NCBI GenBank assembly: GCA_958299035.1
Contig: CATQJL010000223.1
Coordinates: 14,727,742 to 14,791,741, forward strand
Length of the DNA: 64,000 bases
Reading direction: 5' to 3'
DNA from: Cylicocyclus nassatus
Lineage: Eukaryota; Nematoda; Chromadorea; Rhabditida; Strongylidae
Shown: piece by piece, positions 55,485 to 64,000 of the stretch
How the letters are laid out: each line of letters starts with the position of its first letter
How positions within the stretch are numbered: the stretch's first letter is position 1
Translations under genes and position numbers: made by a program
The notes under the pieces: model-generated
What the model saw: the letters and a program-made list of their open reading frames with translations, nothing else
The model's database searches: none
What the model was told of the DNA's origin: nothing

Positions 55485-56207
55485 CTAAACCAACTCTTGA
55501 TCCTCCGTAAGAAGAGGTCTGTTAGACTCTACAAATGTGGTCAGCTGATCGGCATCATAGGACCTCTCTCGGAGAACATCGCTCTCGAGTGCCTGGTCAT
55601 CTCCGCGTACTGGCGACGGCAAACCGAGGTCTCTGAGAGTTTGACCAGTCATCGACACGCACGTATCCTCAAACAGTATCAACGCTCGGTTGAATATCTC
55701 GGGAGAGTGACCGATGTCTGCAGAGGGTGCCCCTCTGCGACATTCCCTGAGTACGTCTTCACTCAGAGCCTCTTTGTACTTCTCCCAGAGTGCTCGAGGA
55801 TTTGACGGTTGACAGACTGTCAAGATGATGCCGAAGAGACTTCGCAGTTGAGCAGCGAAACTTGTCGTAGCTGCTTCTGCGAGAGTTCTGTCCCATTGCT
55901 GATCATCTTCAAGCAAGCCAAGTCTTTGGCATGCTTCTCTGTAGGTCTTACATTCCTCTCCATCGATGGTCTTCAATGCTGCGAATGACGTCGGTCCTCG
56001 GATTGTGTGAAGCAACATTCTGAGGTAGAAGCATTCGGCTTGGTTAGGGTGTACAGTATATACACGCGCTAACACATCCGCTTCTCTGACGTCATATCCG
56101 GGAACTTCGGCTCCTTGCTTCCTTCTGGCCCACTTCTTTGTTGACTTGTTCCAAGTATAATATCTTGGAAGTTCTGAGTAACAACAAAGTCCGTGCGAAC
56201 GGATCAT
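55485..56207 (-). pseudogene. Helitron Rep-helicase linker
   Basis: Continuation of the Rep frame after a frameshift near 56185: LPRYYTWNKSTKKWARRKQG, then VHPNQAECFYLRMLLHTIRG (conserved in Helitrons), FAALKTIDGEECKTYREACQ, LGLLEDDQQWDRTL, FAAQLRSLFGIIL, and LWEKYKEALSEDVL. TEDQELV leads into the helicase. The TAG after LV disconnects it from the ATPase. Confidence 0.75.
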
Positions 56208-56967
56208 GTTGGCACAGAAGGAAGAATGCCGTCAAAGTTGTTTGAGGTGGTTGCGCAGCTCTTTCCTGCGCATTATCAGCCATGAAGTAGACGCGTTGTC
56301 CATTCTCTAGATGGACATGTAGATGGGTGACAGCTGGGTAATGTTCGTGTATCCTGAAACCCAGGATACGCCAAACTGCGTCGTTGCTGCTTATGTACCT
56401 GCCCGTTTGATATCGTTCAATCTCATCAAACGGTGCAGTGGCATGCTCGAGGCCGAATGTTGCCATGTCACTTCCCCTGTTCACATATTTGCAGATGTAC
56501 TCAATCGACTTCACCGAATTACAGTACTCCACATTAATATGTGCTCGAAACATTTTCGAGAGCAAGGGAGTGTATGGCACAACCCAGCTGTTGTCCACCA
56601 CGACGTCTACGGTCTGATGGTCCACCTTCATTTGAATGACGGCGGTGTGTCCTCCATCATCAGGCTTTCGCCTTCTGTATAGAGGATAGCCATCAGTTCC
56701 CGTTTGGGTTTCGCGGATCAACTGCCGAGGGTACCTTTTGGTGCATTTGCCGTCCTTCATGCAAGGCGACCTCGGATTTAGTGGTCCGCATGGCCCATGG
56801 ATCATGTTTTTGAGGACAACATCGAATAGAGGATCCTCTTCTCGACTGGGAAGCTCCGCCGAGATGATGCTGTCAATCTGATCTGGGCGTATTTTCTCCT
56901 TCAGCCACACTAAGATGTGGGCATGCGGAAGACCGCGTTTTTCTGCCATTCCACGGTGTACATCCAA
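56092..56967 (-). pseudogene. Helitron Rep endonuclease, catalytic half (HUH, two Tyr)
   Basis: KRGLPHAHILVWL holds the two metal-binding His of the HUH motif (~56930). KRYPRQLI, VVPYTPLLSKMFRAHINVEY and SIEYICKYVNRG follow; the last carries the two tyrosines (Y2, ~56490) that nick and join the DNA. The frame is shifted by one base in an A5 run (~56940) relative to the upstream Rep part, and again near 56185. Confidence 0.8.
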
Positions 56968-58250
56968 CAGCGAGTGTCTCCGTAGACGTGGCTCTTCGTT
57001 AGCACGTCTATAAGCTTCGTGAGCTTCTGTTTGAAGACTCTCGCCGTGATGTCGTGGCGGTCAGAAGGCGCTTCACCAGGGAAGAGCTCTTCCGCAATTT
57101 CGGTCCACGCCGGGTTGCACGTGAACGTGATGAACAGATCAGGACGCCCGTACGCACTAACGTAGGCCATTGCGTTCTGAGTGTACTCGTGCATGTGGCG
57201 TGGGCCGCCCGTGAAGGAGGATGGTAGTATGACCATTTGCCCGAGGTCAGTGACATTTCCATCTCCGGCCACGGCATCCCGCAGGTGGATGTAGTCGTCT
57301 GCACGCAGCTTTCGCTGATTGCGTCGAATGAAGAGGAGCCGTTCACTCTCAATTTTGGCGTACATGTCCACGATGAACTGGTGAAATAGTTGGCGACATT
57401 TCACGACGTGGTTGAAGGACGTGGACCTTATCATCATGCGATGCGCATTGAAATTCATAGCCGATACCCTCTTATTGGTAGGGGCGCCAGTGCTAGGATT
57501 CCTCTGCCATAGTTCGAAGTGATACCCGTCTACCCCATCCCAAAACATGAGTGGATATTGCAGGGCATCGTACGACCTATGGGTTTCAGAGATGCGCTGC
57601 AACGCTTCGGAACGTTTTTGGATGATAATGTCACGCCCGTCGCTGTCGTCTTCGCCAACCAAGACCATTGCAATCTCGCTTACAGACGGAGCTTTGAAGC
57701 GTCGTTCATGCTGACCAGCAGGCCTCCTGTCAGCACGGATAACGACCTTATACTCGTCTGTAGGCATTCGGTCCAGGTTGGTCTTGAAGTCCTTCACCAG
57801 CTCGTTGTGCTGATGCAGCATTCTTTGCAGCTCTAGCACGACGTCCGGCCTTGTGCCACCGATGATGCCGCAACGTTGATCCGCTTGCAGCTGCTCGTCG
57901 CAGACGAAGTACAGCTGCAAGAACTTGGGGCTATCATTGCCATTAGGAAGCAGGGATTCAACTCTATGATAGACCTGTCCCTGCACCTTAAACGTTGGCA
58001 TGAAGCCCTGTTCCTCAACGTCAGGCATGGCGACCGTGGTGCCGAAGGACATCATCTGGAAGCACGCATTGTACTTCCTGATGTTCTGCAAGAAATGCCT
58101 GGACACAGCACTGGTGCCGGACATGTATGAACGAAGCGGCTCAGGCGGCTCACGTAGAGGCGGAAGGTCGACTTTGCCGCTGGAACAGCACATGCCAGGA
58201 GGTTCGGCTCTGAACTTCTCGGCTTGACACTTGCCACATACGACGTCCAT
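56910..58250 (-). pseudogene. Helitron Rep N-terminal region
   Basis: MDVVCGKCQAEKFRAEPPGM and CCSSGKVDLPPLREPPEPL form the zinc-finger-like start. Then FLQNIRKYNACFQMMSFG, FKVQGQVYHRVESLLP, YFVCDE, and ALQYPLMFWDGVDGYHFELW. Next come AYVSAYGRPDLFITFTCNPA and WTEIAEELFPGEAPSDRHD, the Helitron_like_N domain. CWMYTVEWQK joins to the HUH segment after the frameshift. The frame upstream is continuous with the coiled-coil ORF except for two stops created at a hairpin. Confidence 0.8.
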
Positions 58251-58294
58251 CTTTCCGATTATTACCTTCGGATGGGTCGAGTAGTCGACCTAGT

Positions 58295-58339
58295 AGCTTC
58301 ACCTCGCGGCATTGTAGTTCAATGCCGCGAGGTGAAGCT
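58295..58339. repeat. Perfect 20-bp hairpin inside the Helitron frame
   Basis: agcttcacctcgcggcattg (58295-58314), loop tagtt, then its exact reverse complement (58320-58339). The hairpin brings in the TGA that ends the N-terminal ORF, with a TAG just after. It looks like a templated (fold-back) mutation in an otherwise coding stretch. Confidence 0.85.
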
Positions 58340-59048
58340 CTACTCGCCTAGATGTCTGTCGAGCGTGGACATGTCGAGCGCGATCACGTTCGAGCCGTAC
58401 TGAATGCGCTGCACCAGTTTCCGCTCTTCGTGAAGCCTTAGTCCTCATTCGACTGCTGTCGAGTCGAGACTCGCGCTCTTCAGTCGTCTCCTGAGATCTG
58501 GCTTCAGCGTTTCTCGACCGCATATCTTCGAGTCGAGAACCGCGCTCTTCAGCCGTCTTTTGAGATCTGGCTTCAGCGTTTCTCGACCGCATATCTTCGA
58601 GTCGAGAAGCACGCTCTTCAGCCGTCTCCTGAGATCTGGCTTCGGCGTGTCTGACTCGGTCGTCATCAAGTCGAGAACCGCGCTCTTCAGCCGTCTCTTG
58701 AGATCTGGCTTCAGCGTTTCTCGACCGCATATCTTCGAGTCGAGAAGCACGCTCTTCAGCCGTCTTCTGAGATCTGGCTTCGGCTTGTCTGACTCGGTCG
58801 TCATCGAGTCGAGAATCACGACTTTCTTGTGACTCTGAGGCTCTCAGAGCAGCAAGCCGCAGGCGAGTCTGCGAGAGACTTGCTTTACGCTGTTCCAGCG
58901 TTTGCGTTGCTCTCGCCTCGGCTATTCTGGCACGATTGCCTTCTAGCCGTTCCTGGCGCTGCTCCGAGGTCTCAGCCTCTCGTTGATCCCTGGCCTTTTT
59001 GGCCTTGGGATCAACTCTTCCGATGGATGCACGCTTCTTCGGCGGCAT
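58299..59048 (-). CDS. Helitron N-terminal coiled-coil with 23-residue repeats
   Basis: MPPKKRASIGRVDPKAKKAR then about seven 23-residue (69-bp) repeats of the type RLEDMRSRNAEARSQETAEE-R. It is rich in Arg, Glu and Ala and predicted helical. Such charged repeats precede Rep in many Helitrons. The DNA repeats are very similar to each other, so the number probably changes by slippage. The frame ends at TGA (58299-58301), 20 bp into a perfect hairpin. Without that change it would run on into the Rep (VDYSTHPKVIIGK). Confidence 0.75.
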   Translation of the reverse strand: MPPKKRASIGRVDPKAKKARDQREAETSEQRQERLEGNRARIAEARATQTLEQRKASLSQTRLRLAALRASESQESRDSRLDDDRVRQAEARSQKTAEERASRLEDMRSRNAEARSQETAEERGSRLDDDRVRHAEARSQETAEERASRLEDMRSRNAEARSQKTAEERGSRLEDMRSRNAEARSQETTEERESRLDSSRMRTKASRRAETGAAHSVRLERDRARHVHARQTSRRVELHLAALNYNAAR

Positions 59049-59069
59049 CCTGTGATGAGAGCCTTTAGG

Positions 59070-59310
59070 CTATAAGCTACTCGGTACCCGAGATATGGGA
59101 GCCTGTCGGCTTCTCGTTACTCGAGGTGGAGCCTTTAGGCTTCTCGATGCTCGAGATTCCTGTTGGCTTCTCGGTGCTCGAGATGGAGCCTGTTGGCTTC
59201 TCGGTACTTGAGGTGAAGCCGTTGGCTTCTCGGTACTCGAGAAGGAAAGAGCCTTTAGGCTTTGCCGCTTGGTCCTCAGATCTTAGGTTCTTTATCAGGT
59301 CCTCAGGTCC
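59070..59310 (-). repeat. Degenerate leader repeat of the Helitron
   Basis: Plus strand motif gagcctttaggcttctcggt-actcgag repeated five or more times with variation (59060-59260), upstream of the first ORF. gagcc...ggctt and ctcggtactcgag are partly palindromic. Confidence 0.6.
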
Positions 59311-59406
59311 TTAGATCTTCGGTCCTCGCTTGGTACTCAGAGCTCTCGGTGGTTCAGTGGCCGCCGGCTAGCAGAGGTGAGTGACCGACAATGCCGAGAT
59401 CGGCTG

Positions 59407-59449
59407 CCTTATATAACCCTCGAAAAGGGGCGGGGCCGGCTGTGATTGG
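59407..59449 (-). promoter_or_regulatory. Core promoter of the Helitron: CCAAT, GC box, TATA
   Basis: On the minus strand, in order: CCAAT (59445-59449), GCCCCGCCCC (59427-59436), TTATATAAGG (59407-59416), about 360 bp upstream of the ORF at 59048. A second TATATAAGG on the opposite strand at 59560-59567, with tggaccgccccttg before it, suggests a divergent arrangement. Confidence 0.5.
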
Positions 59450-59585
59450 TCACACCAACTCGGAAGGGGCGGATAGTTTTTGTATGGAAAGCCTATGCTT
59501 AACCACACGAATTGGACCGCCCACTTTGGACCGCCCCTTGCCCCACCCCCTTGGAGGGGTATATAAGGCGCCGCGGCTCCAGTCA

Positions 59586-59815
59586 TTTCCGGTGGTTGCC
59601 TCGTGCCGGACGGTTGCCTCACTCGGAGGGTAATCATCGGATGCCTCCTCACTCGGAGGACAACACTCGGTTGCCTCCACTCGGAGGACATCGGATGCGT
59701 CCTCACTCGGAGGAACAACCATCGGATGCATCCTCACTTGGAGGTACAACCATTCGGTTGTCTCCACTCGGAGGTACAACCATTCGGTTGTCTCCACTCG
59801 GAGGTACAACCAGGG
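59586..59815 (+). repeat. 5' subterminal array of the Helitron, inverted relative to the 3' array
   Basis: Units contain caaccatcggatgc, ctcactcggagga and ggtacaacc, spaced 30-40 bp. Compare the reverse complement of 53640-53822 (caaccatcggttgcc, gaggacaacc). Both arrays face each other across the element. Confidence 0.65.
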
Positions 59816-59934
59816 CCCGGCACGCGTTGGTTTGGAGGTTTTTAGGAAACGAAGTCCCCATGACTTCGCGAAAATTTAAAGTCCCTCTCGACGTGAAAAT
59901 CAGTAGGGAAACTCTTAAATCAACCAAATAGCGA

Positions 59935-60625
59935 CAAAAAAGCGAAAAAACCGCATTTTGAGGTATGTAATATAACAAAAAAACAAAAAGAAAACAATTC
60001 GAGTTGATTAAAGGCTCTGCCATTGGGTTTAGTACCATTTTGATGCTGCGAATGTCGAAAATCTCCTAGGCCAACCAAATCTGTAGCCTCAACAATCCTG
60101 CGATGCATTTTTCGCCACATATTTCAGAGGACACCGCAAGTGATTGGAGCGCGATATCTATCAACGCGTAGATTTATACTACTTTTGACTCAAAAAAAGG
60201 GGAGAGGCAACGGTTTGATCCGCTCTCTTCACTATATGATAGATTTTTGGCAGTTCTAACCGTCCAAATCAAAAAGGTCCAAAACTTATGTGAATGAACT
60301 CTCCGATATTTGTGCTCCGAACCAACCCAGTTGGTTTGGTAGCTGGTTTAGAAACCAACAAATTCGAGAACGGATATTAGGACACATAAGTTTTGGGAAC
60401 TTTTTACATAACATAGTTTGGAGTAATATTGTATACACATAGCCCAAATTCGGAGCCATGTGATTGTTTGTGCGCTGTAAACAAGCCATTTATTTGTTCG
60501 AGTCTTGCATTTGAAATTCGCGCGCTTGCGAAAGAACACGTCCAACTCGTGAAACCTGACATGTTCGTCGTGTTTTTTTGGCGCTCCCTCCAGGACCTCA
60601 TAAAAACGATGTCCCCGTTGCCTCT
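59935..60625. other. No gene recognised
   Basis: AT-rich interval between Helitron and duplicated block. Frames of 65-81 codons without motifs. ccaacccagttggtttggtagctgg near 60320 is a small inverted repeat. Confidence 0.35.
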
Positions 60626-61061
60626 ACATCTGCAAGTTTTCAGATTGATACAAGCCCTAGTTCATAAAAATTAATTTAGCATGGAATGCCCAAATCAAAA
60701 AAGTTGAATTTTTCCAATAAAGGCTTGTAATATACAATTAATACGCGGTAACAGCGTAGCTTCTGCTGTGTAAATGCAAGAAAATTTCCGTCTTCTGATA
60801 ACCCGAAGAAAGAATACATCAACGGCACGTATGAGCCTGATGTGGATTGTATATGTGTGGATTAGTGAAAAATTCGTACGATTTTTGTACGCCCTAATTT
60901 TTTTGAATGTTTTGAGTCTTGAGAACTTCTTAGAGCTTAGGCACATGACATAATCAATTGAGTTTATTGCGCTAAATATGTTGATTTCCAACATAATACA
61001 TTGTAACATCTTATAAAGACTCTCAAATTTACGAGTCTAAGGAAAATTGTTAGAACGGTGC

Positions 61062-61517
61062 TCAGACAACTGACCGGAACTTCCGCAAAGCGTTTGTGAA
61101 AGTTCCGCCGGGTCACCTGCGGACGTTCCGTAATCGTGATGCGGAAGTTCCAATGAGGTGCTGCGGAAGTTCCGAAGAATAGAATGCTAACCGCAACAGC
61201 AAAAGAGAAGACCTAAGCGAGATTTGAACCTCCTCTAATGACCGTGAGACCCTCCTACTATCCTCACTACGGCTGACATGTTCGATAATGCACTCTAGGC
61301 AACATCACGAAACAACTCATTCAAAACCCTGCGGAAGTACCGGCTTGTCAAAGTGCTGCGGAACCGCTGGCATTTTTCGGAAGTTCCACAGCGCTTTGTA
61401 CAAAATCCTGCGGAAGTTCTCATTTTCAATGTTTCTACTTTTGCAATAGGAAACAAAATCTTGCGGAACCGCTACGAATTTTGCTTGCTCTGTGGGAAGT
61501 TCCGGTAAATTGTCTGA
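61062..61517. mobile_element. TIR element with GCGGAAGTTCC motifs and a tRNA-like core
   Basis: TCAGACAACTGACCGGAACT and, inverted, TCAGACAATTTACCGGAACT ends, with a GTGC duplication (61058-61061, 61518-61521). Removing element and one GTGC restores collinearity with 16030-16050 of the paralogue, so the boundaries are firm. The motif tgcggaagttcc, itself near-palindromic, recurs seven or more times inside. A tRNA-like piece lies at 61212-61285. A 4-bp target duplication excludes hAT and Mutator; assignment open. Confidence 0.75.
61212..61285 (-). other. tRNA-like sequence inside the TIR element
   Basis: Minus strand GAGGTTCAAATCTCGCTTAG resembles a B box and T arm, preceded ~45 bp upstream by CCGTAGTGAGGATAGTAGG, a weak A-box/D-arm likeness. 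Pairing at the ends is poor, so a tRNA relic or SINE head rather than a gene. Confidence 0.35.
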
Positions 61518-61851
61518 GTGCTAATCTTTGAATAAATGCAAGTCGAAATTTTCTCAACAATAGCAGTTACAAACGAAATTTAAGATAGCTAACAGTCTGA
61601 TAAGGAATTTTGTTGCTGCCCCTCAGTGAACTCATTATAATTTACCTCGTGAGTGCTTTCATGCACATAGCATTTGTGGCGCATTCTCTGGTTGTGATGC
61701 AGAAAAAAAAACTTTGATCAAGACAAATTCCTTCACGAAGATGCCTAAAGTTAAAATGCTAAGGAAAATGTGTTGACCATTATGAGTATTCAATAAAATT
61801 TTATACAAATAAAATCCTAGCCACTATCACAAAAAGTAACCTTTGATTTAA

Positions 61852-61932
61852 CTGGCTCGTTTTCGGGAAGGTGGGGCTTTGTAACCTAATTAAGGCTAGT
61901 TAATGATCAGAGGGCACTCGCGCGAGAGCTTA
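61852..61932. mobile_element. TIR MITE, family 'TTTGAT', partial copy
   Basis: tttgatttaactggct, tttcgggaaggtggggct and taattaaggctag match the left half of 18618-18786; it breaks off after cgcgcgagag without the right terminus. Confidence 0.6.
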
Positions 61933-62917
61933 TAAAACACATAGAACAAGGCCAACACCGCTAACGGAAGAAAATTAAATGCGGGAGATTATGTGAGACT
62001 TATTGCTTGTTACCTGTGAGGAATTTAAATAGTTTTTCTAATTTCCGTATGTTACAACTACATCTTCAAGAGATGAAATGGTAACGTGATTGGCTGCTAT
62101 CGTAGCACAACTGCGCGGTACAGCATTGAAACAAGCCTCTGCAGACAGCAAATGCATTGTGAAGATTGCTTACGAGAAACGATTGATGAAAATCATGCCA
62201 AATTATGAGAATAGGACAGAGATTGTATAAATTTGTATTAGCTGATGTGGCGTAGAATAGATACCGTGAAAAATATTTAGTTGAGAATTAAAGCAAGTGA
62301 GCGAGAATTTCGCAAAAAAAAAAACACCTCTGCTGCAAATGTTCTCAAGAATTAAATCTTTTGCTGTTGCTCTGCAAGGACTCGAACACATTTGGAAATC
62401 TAGATTTTTTTGGCTATTAGTTGATTTTACATGGTTGAGTAAAAAGCTAAAAGGTAAAAGCTAGCCAATCTGAAACCAAGAAGTTGTAATTGAATGTTGC
62501 CGGTCCTAAGTTCAAAGGTCATTTACCAAATCCGCCAAATGTACGAGCTTATACTCATTCTATCAGCTTTGCAACCAGAGGATGAAACGTCACAAAGATA
62601 TCACAAGAGTTTCGCTCACACAAGTTCAATTGAACTTGTTTGTATGCAGCTCAATTGTACTCATCAATGGTTTCGTACACATCGTTAAACTGTTTTTTTC
62701 TGGCTTTTTTGAGTCAAAAAGTCAAAGGAAGAAAATGTGCGGTAGATCAAGATCTCTTGGCAAAGTGTGAACTTTTCATCTTGCGGTACTTTTGCCTTAA
62801 ATGTCCCTTTTTCCAAAACAGAGCGCACCAAGCAGAACTTTGCTTGCAGACACAAATGGAACTTTCAGTCACATGTTCCGATTTTGTTCGGAGGTTATAC
62901 CCCGGCAGGATAAAGGA

Positions 62918-62923
62918 TATAAA
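62918..62923 (+). promoter_or_regulatory. TATA box of small secreted-protein gene, copy B
   Basis: TATAAA in ggatataaatcgagtgg, 37 bp before the ATG, as in copy A. Confidence 0.55.
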
Positions 62924-62954
62924 TCGAGTGGAAGTGATAGAAAGCAAGCATATT

Positions 62955-63251
62955 ATGAAGCTAATTTGCCTTTTTGTTGTTGTAAGTTTTCAAAACAAGC
63001 TTCTCTTTTGATAATAAAATGTTGAATAACTCATATTTCTTTAGCTGGTGCCTGTCTTCTCTTTTAGAGAATGTACTATGAATCCAATCAGTGATTATGT
63101 ACGAGAAGCTGCCAGAAGTTTGGGATTTTTGTTGGTTAGTTATAGCATACTTGTCAAAATTGGTCTGCTGCGCAAGCAGAACAAGAATCTCGCATTGCTG
63201 GAATATTCTTTGACCAGCCGCTCTCTGCCTCTAAGCGGCAGGTTGAGCTGA
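62955..63251 (+). CDS. Small predicted secreted protein, two exons (copy B)
   Basis: Exon 1 62955-62981 (MKLICLFVV), donor GTAAGT, 63-nt intron 62982-63044 with acceptor TATTTCTTTAG, exon 2 63045-63251, giving a 77-residue product. The N-terminal ~16 residues (MKLICLFVVLVPVFSF) look like a signal peptide. The mature part starts near RECTMNPISDYVREAARS and has the hydrophobic stretch LGFLLVSYSILVKIGLL followed by a basic RKQNKN and a Ser/Leu-rich tail; one cysteine only. TATA box upstream, AATAAA at 63285-63290 downstream. The intron falls in the signal peptide, common for small secreted proteins. The paralogue at 17546 keeps the same exon structure but stops early. No family recognised; function unknown. 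Confidence 0.55.
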
Positions 63252-63284
63252 TAAAAACTTTTCTGTGCTGAAACTGCAAACATC

Positions 63285-63290
63285 AATAAA
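63285..63290 (+). terminator. Polyadenylation signal AATAAA
   Basis: AATAAA 34 bp after the stop codon of the small secreted-protein gene. Copy A has the weaker aataag at the equivalent place. Confidence 0.4.
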
Positions 63291-63594
63291 TCGACAAAAG
63301 CAATCGGAATTTTCTGAAAAAAATTGCCTCATCAACGCACCTCCCACCCCCATACATTATGTCTGCCAAAATTGCTTCATATTCTTTGTCACCTTTTATT
63401 TATTTTGGGAAGCATAAAATTTTCTAACAAAATTTGCAAAATCTGCATTGAGTCGAAGATTATAAATGTGCCCCGAACAAAATGGCATATCAACACACGT
63501 CTCAATTCATAAATTATGTGTGCAAAATTTGGCTTGAATTCCACCACTCCTTCTATCTTTTTTTTTGGCGAAAATGCAAGAGTGACTAAGCTTA

Positions 63595-63740
63595 GGGTGG
63601 AGGACATTAGGTCGCCGAATTTGGAAGAGTCCCGCGCGGATTCCCTGCAGGAACGCATGTCCGCGCATGTACAAGGGCGCGTGTTTGTCGCAAATGACCG
63701 CGGGGACCGCCCTTTTTCGGCGACCTAATGTCCCCCACCC
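63595..63740. mobile_element. Mutator-like (MULE) MITE, copy 2
   Basis: Same 146-bp element as at 28116-28261 in reverse orientation, with its own perfect 9-bp duplication CTAAGCTTA (63586-63594, 63741-63749). Confidence 0.85.
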
Positions 63741-63750
63741 CTAAGCTTAA

Positions 63751-64000
63751 TCTTATATATAAAACTGAATGTCTGTCTGTCTGTATGTATGCCTGTACGT
63801 ATGTGCGGAATAGAAATTTTTATTTCTGCTCGATCTGTACCAAACTTGGCACACATACACTTCGGGGCAGGGAGCGTGTCATAGGCTACTTTTCGTTATC
63901 GATCGATAACGATTTTATCGATTTTTTGCAAAATTTGAGCAACGCGGCTGGGAGTTGGCACAGGGGGGGGGGGGTAATCGAGCATGCTGATTACAAATAT
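63751..64000 (+). mobile_element. Foldback Helitron, copy 4, cut by the window end
   Basis: TCTTATATATAAAACTGAAT after A (63750), then TGTC repeats and the ccaaacttggcacacataca block. It is one base from the MULE MITE target duplication. The 3' half lies beyond the window. Confidence 0.8.

Larger units (their letters stand above)
53481..59930 (-). mobile_element. Autonomous-type Helitron (Rep/helicase), decayed; 5' boundary approximate
   Basis: Minus-strand 3' end GGCGGAGCCGGGTAAGCCAG-CTAG before T, with a CCGG hairpin, at 53481: the same terminus as the non-autonomous Helitrons here. Coding order from the 5' side is coiled-coil N-terminus, Rep and helicase. Subterminal arrays of a ~38-bp repeat lie at 53640-53822 and, inverted, at ~59586-59815. 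The 5' terminus could not be fixed: the TCTTATATATAAAGC start of the small family is absent at 59-60.2 kb, so the ends may differ or the 5' tip is lost. Confidence 0.7.
60626..63590. repeat. Duplicated block, paralogue of 15590-18190
   Basis: Collinear with the other copy. It carries two insertions missing there: the 456-bp TIR element (61062-61517) and half of a 'TTTGAT' MITE (61852-61932). It contains the longer copy of the small secreted-protein gene. Confidence 0.8.

Noticed and set aside
58560..58832. Plus-strand frame with repeated Phe-Ser-Arg-Leu-Leu-Arg-Ser
   Set aside because: Antisense shadow of the 69-bp coiled-coil repeats of the Helitron ORF.

Overview
The window looks like a repeat-dense, AT-rich stretch of a eukaryotic, probably nematode, genome. 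The clues are an RTE-type LINE trio, a CR1/jockey-type LINE with a compact ORF1, a classical Penelope-like element with C-terminal GIY-YIG, very short introns (63 nt, possibly 46 nt) with T-rich TTTAG-like acceptors, and a degraded S28 serine peptidase gene. The organism call is inference. No rRNA, CRISPR or bacterial-style operon is present, and almost all recognisable coding capacity belongs to transposons.

Layout: 1-4.1 kb holds a nearly intact Penelope-like retroelement whose GIY-YIG domain lies N-terminal to the reverse transcriptase (the permuted, Naiad-like arrangement), with a candidate hammerhead ribozyme just downstream. 4.3-9.8 kb is old repeats. 9.87-13.25 kb is a satellite array that contains two identical foldback Helitrons, carried along as part of a 1,123-bp higher-order repeat; unoccupied copies of the same site lie in the array. 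13.25-15.0 kb is another Helitron-like unit carrying a TTAA-flanked MITE. 15.6-20.9 kb is a block that recurs in two pieces at 25.5-29.05 kb and 60.6-63.6 kb. This block includes a two-exon gene for a small predicted secreted protein, plus mariner, MULE and other MITEs. 22.0-22.4 kb is an S28 peptidase pseudogene. 24.3-25.5 kb is a CR1-like LINE start with an ATGA ORF1/ORF2 overlap.

From 31.1 to 45.1 kb come a foldback Helitron, an almost intact RTE reverse transcriptase (minus strand), a 1.6-kb Tc1-type giant inverted repeat, a 5'-truncated classical Penelope-like element, another ~0.8-kb foldback, a mariner-type element, a 1.6-kb non-autonomous Helitron, and an RTE endonuclease fragment. 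46.9-50.3 kb holds a long plus-strand RTE element meeting the 5' end of a minus-strand RTE head to head; the latter has a tRNA-like pol III promoter in its leader. 51.9-53.3 kb has hAT-like and mariner-like MITEs. 53.5-~59.9 kb is an autonomous-type Helitron (coiled-coil N-terminus, HUH/Y2 Rep, PIF1-like helicase) broken by a few frameshifts and stops. It is flanked by inverted arrays of a ~38-bp repeat and has a CCAAT/GC-box/TATA promoter. The window ends in a MULE MITE and the 5' part of another foldback Helitron.

The genes do not form a pathway. What links them is a layered insertion history that can be read from precise target sites: A|T for Helitrons, TA for mariner/Tc1, TTAA, and 9-bp duplications for the MULE MITE. 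The most host-like items are the small secreted-protein gene pair and the S28 pseudogene.
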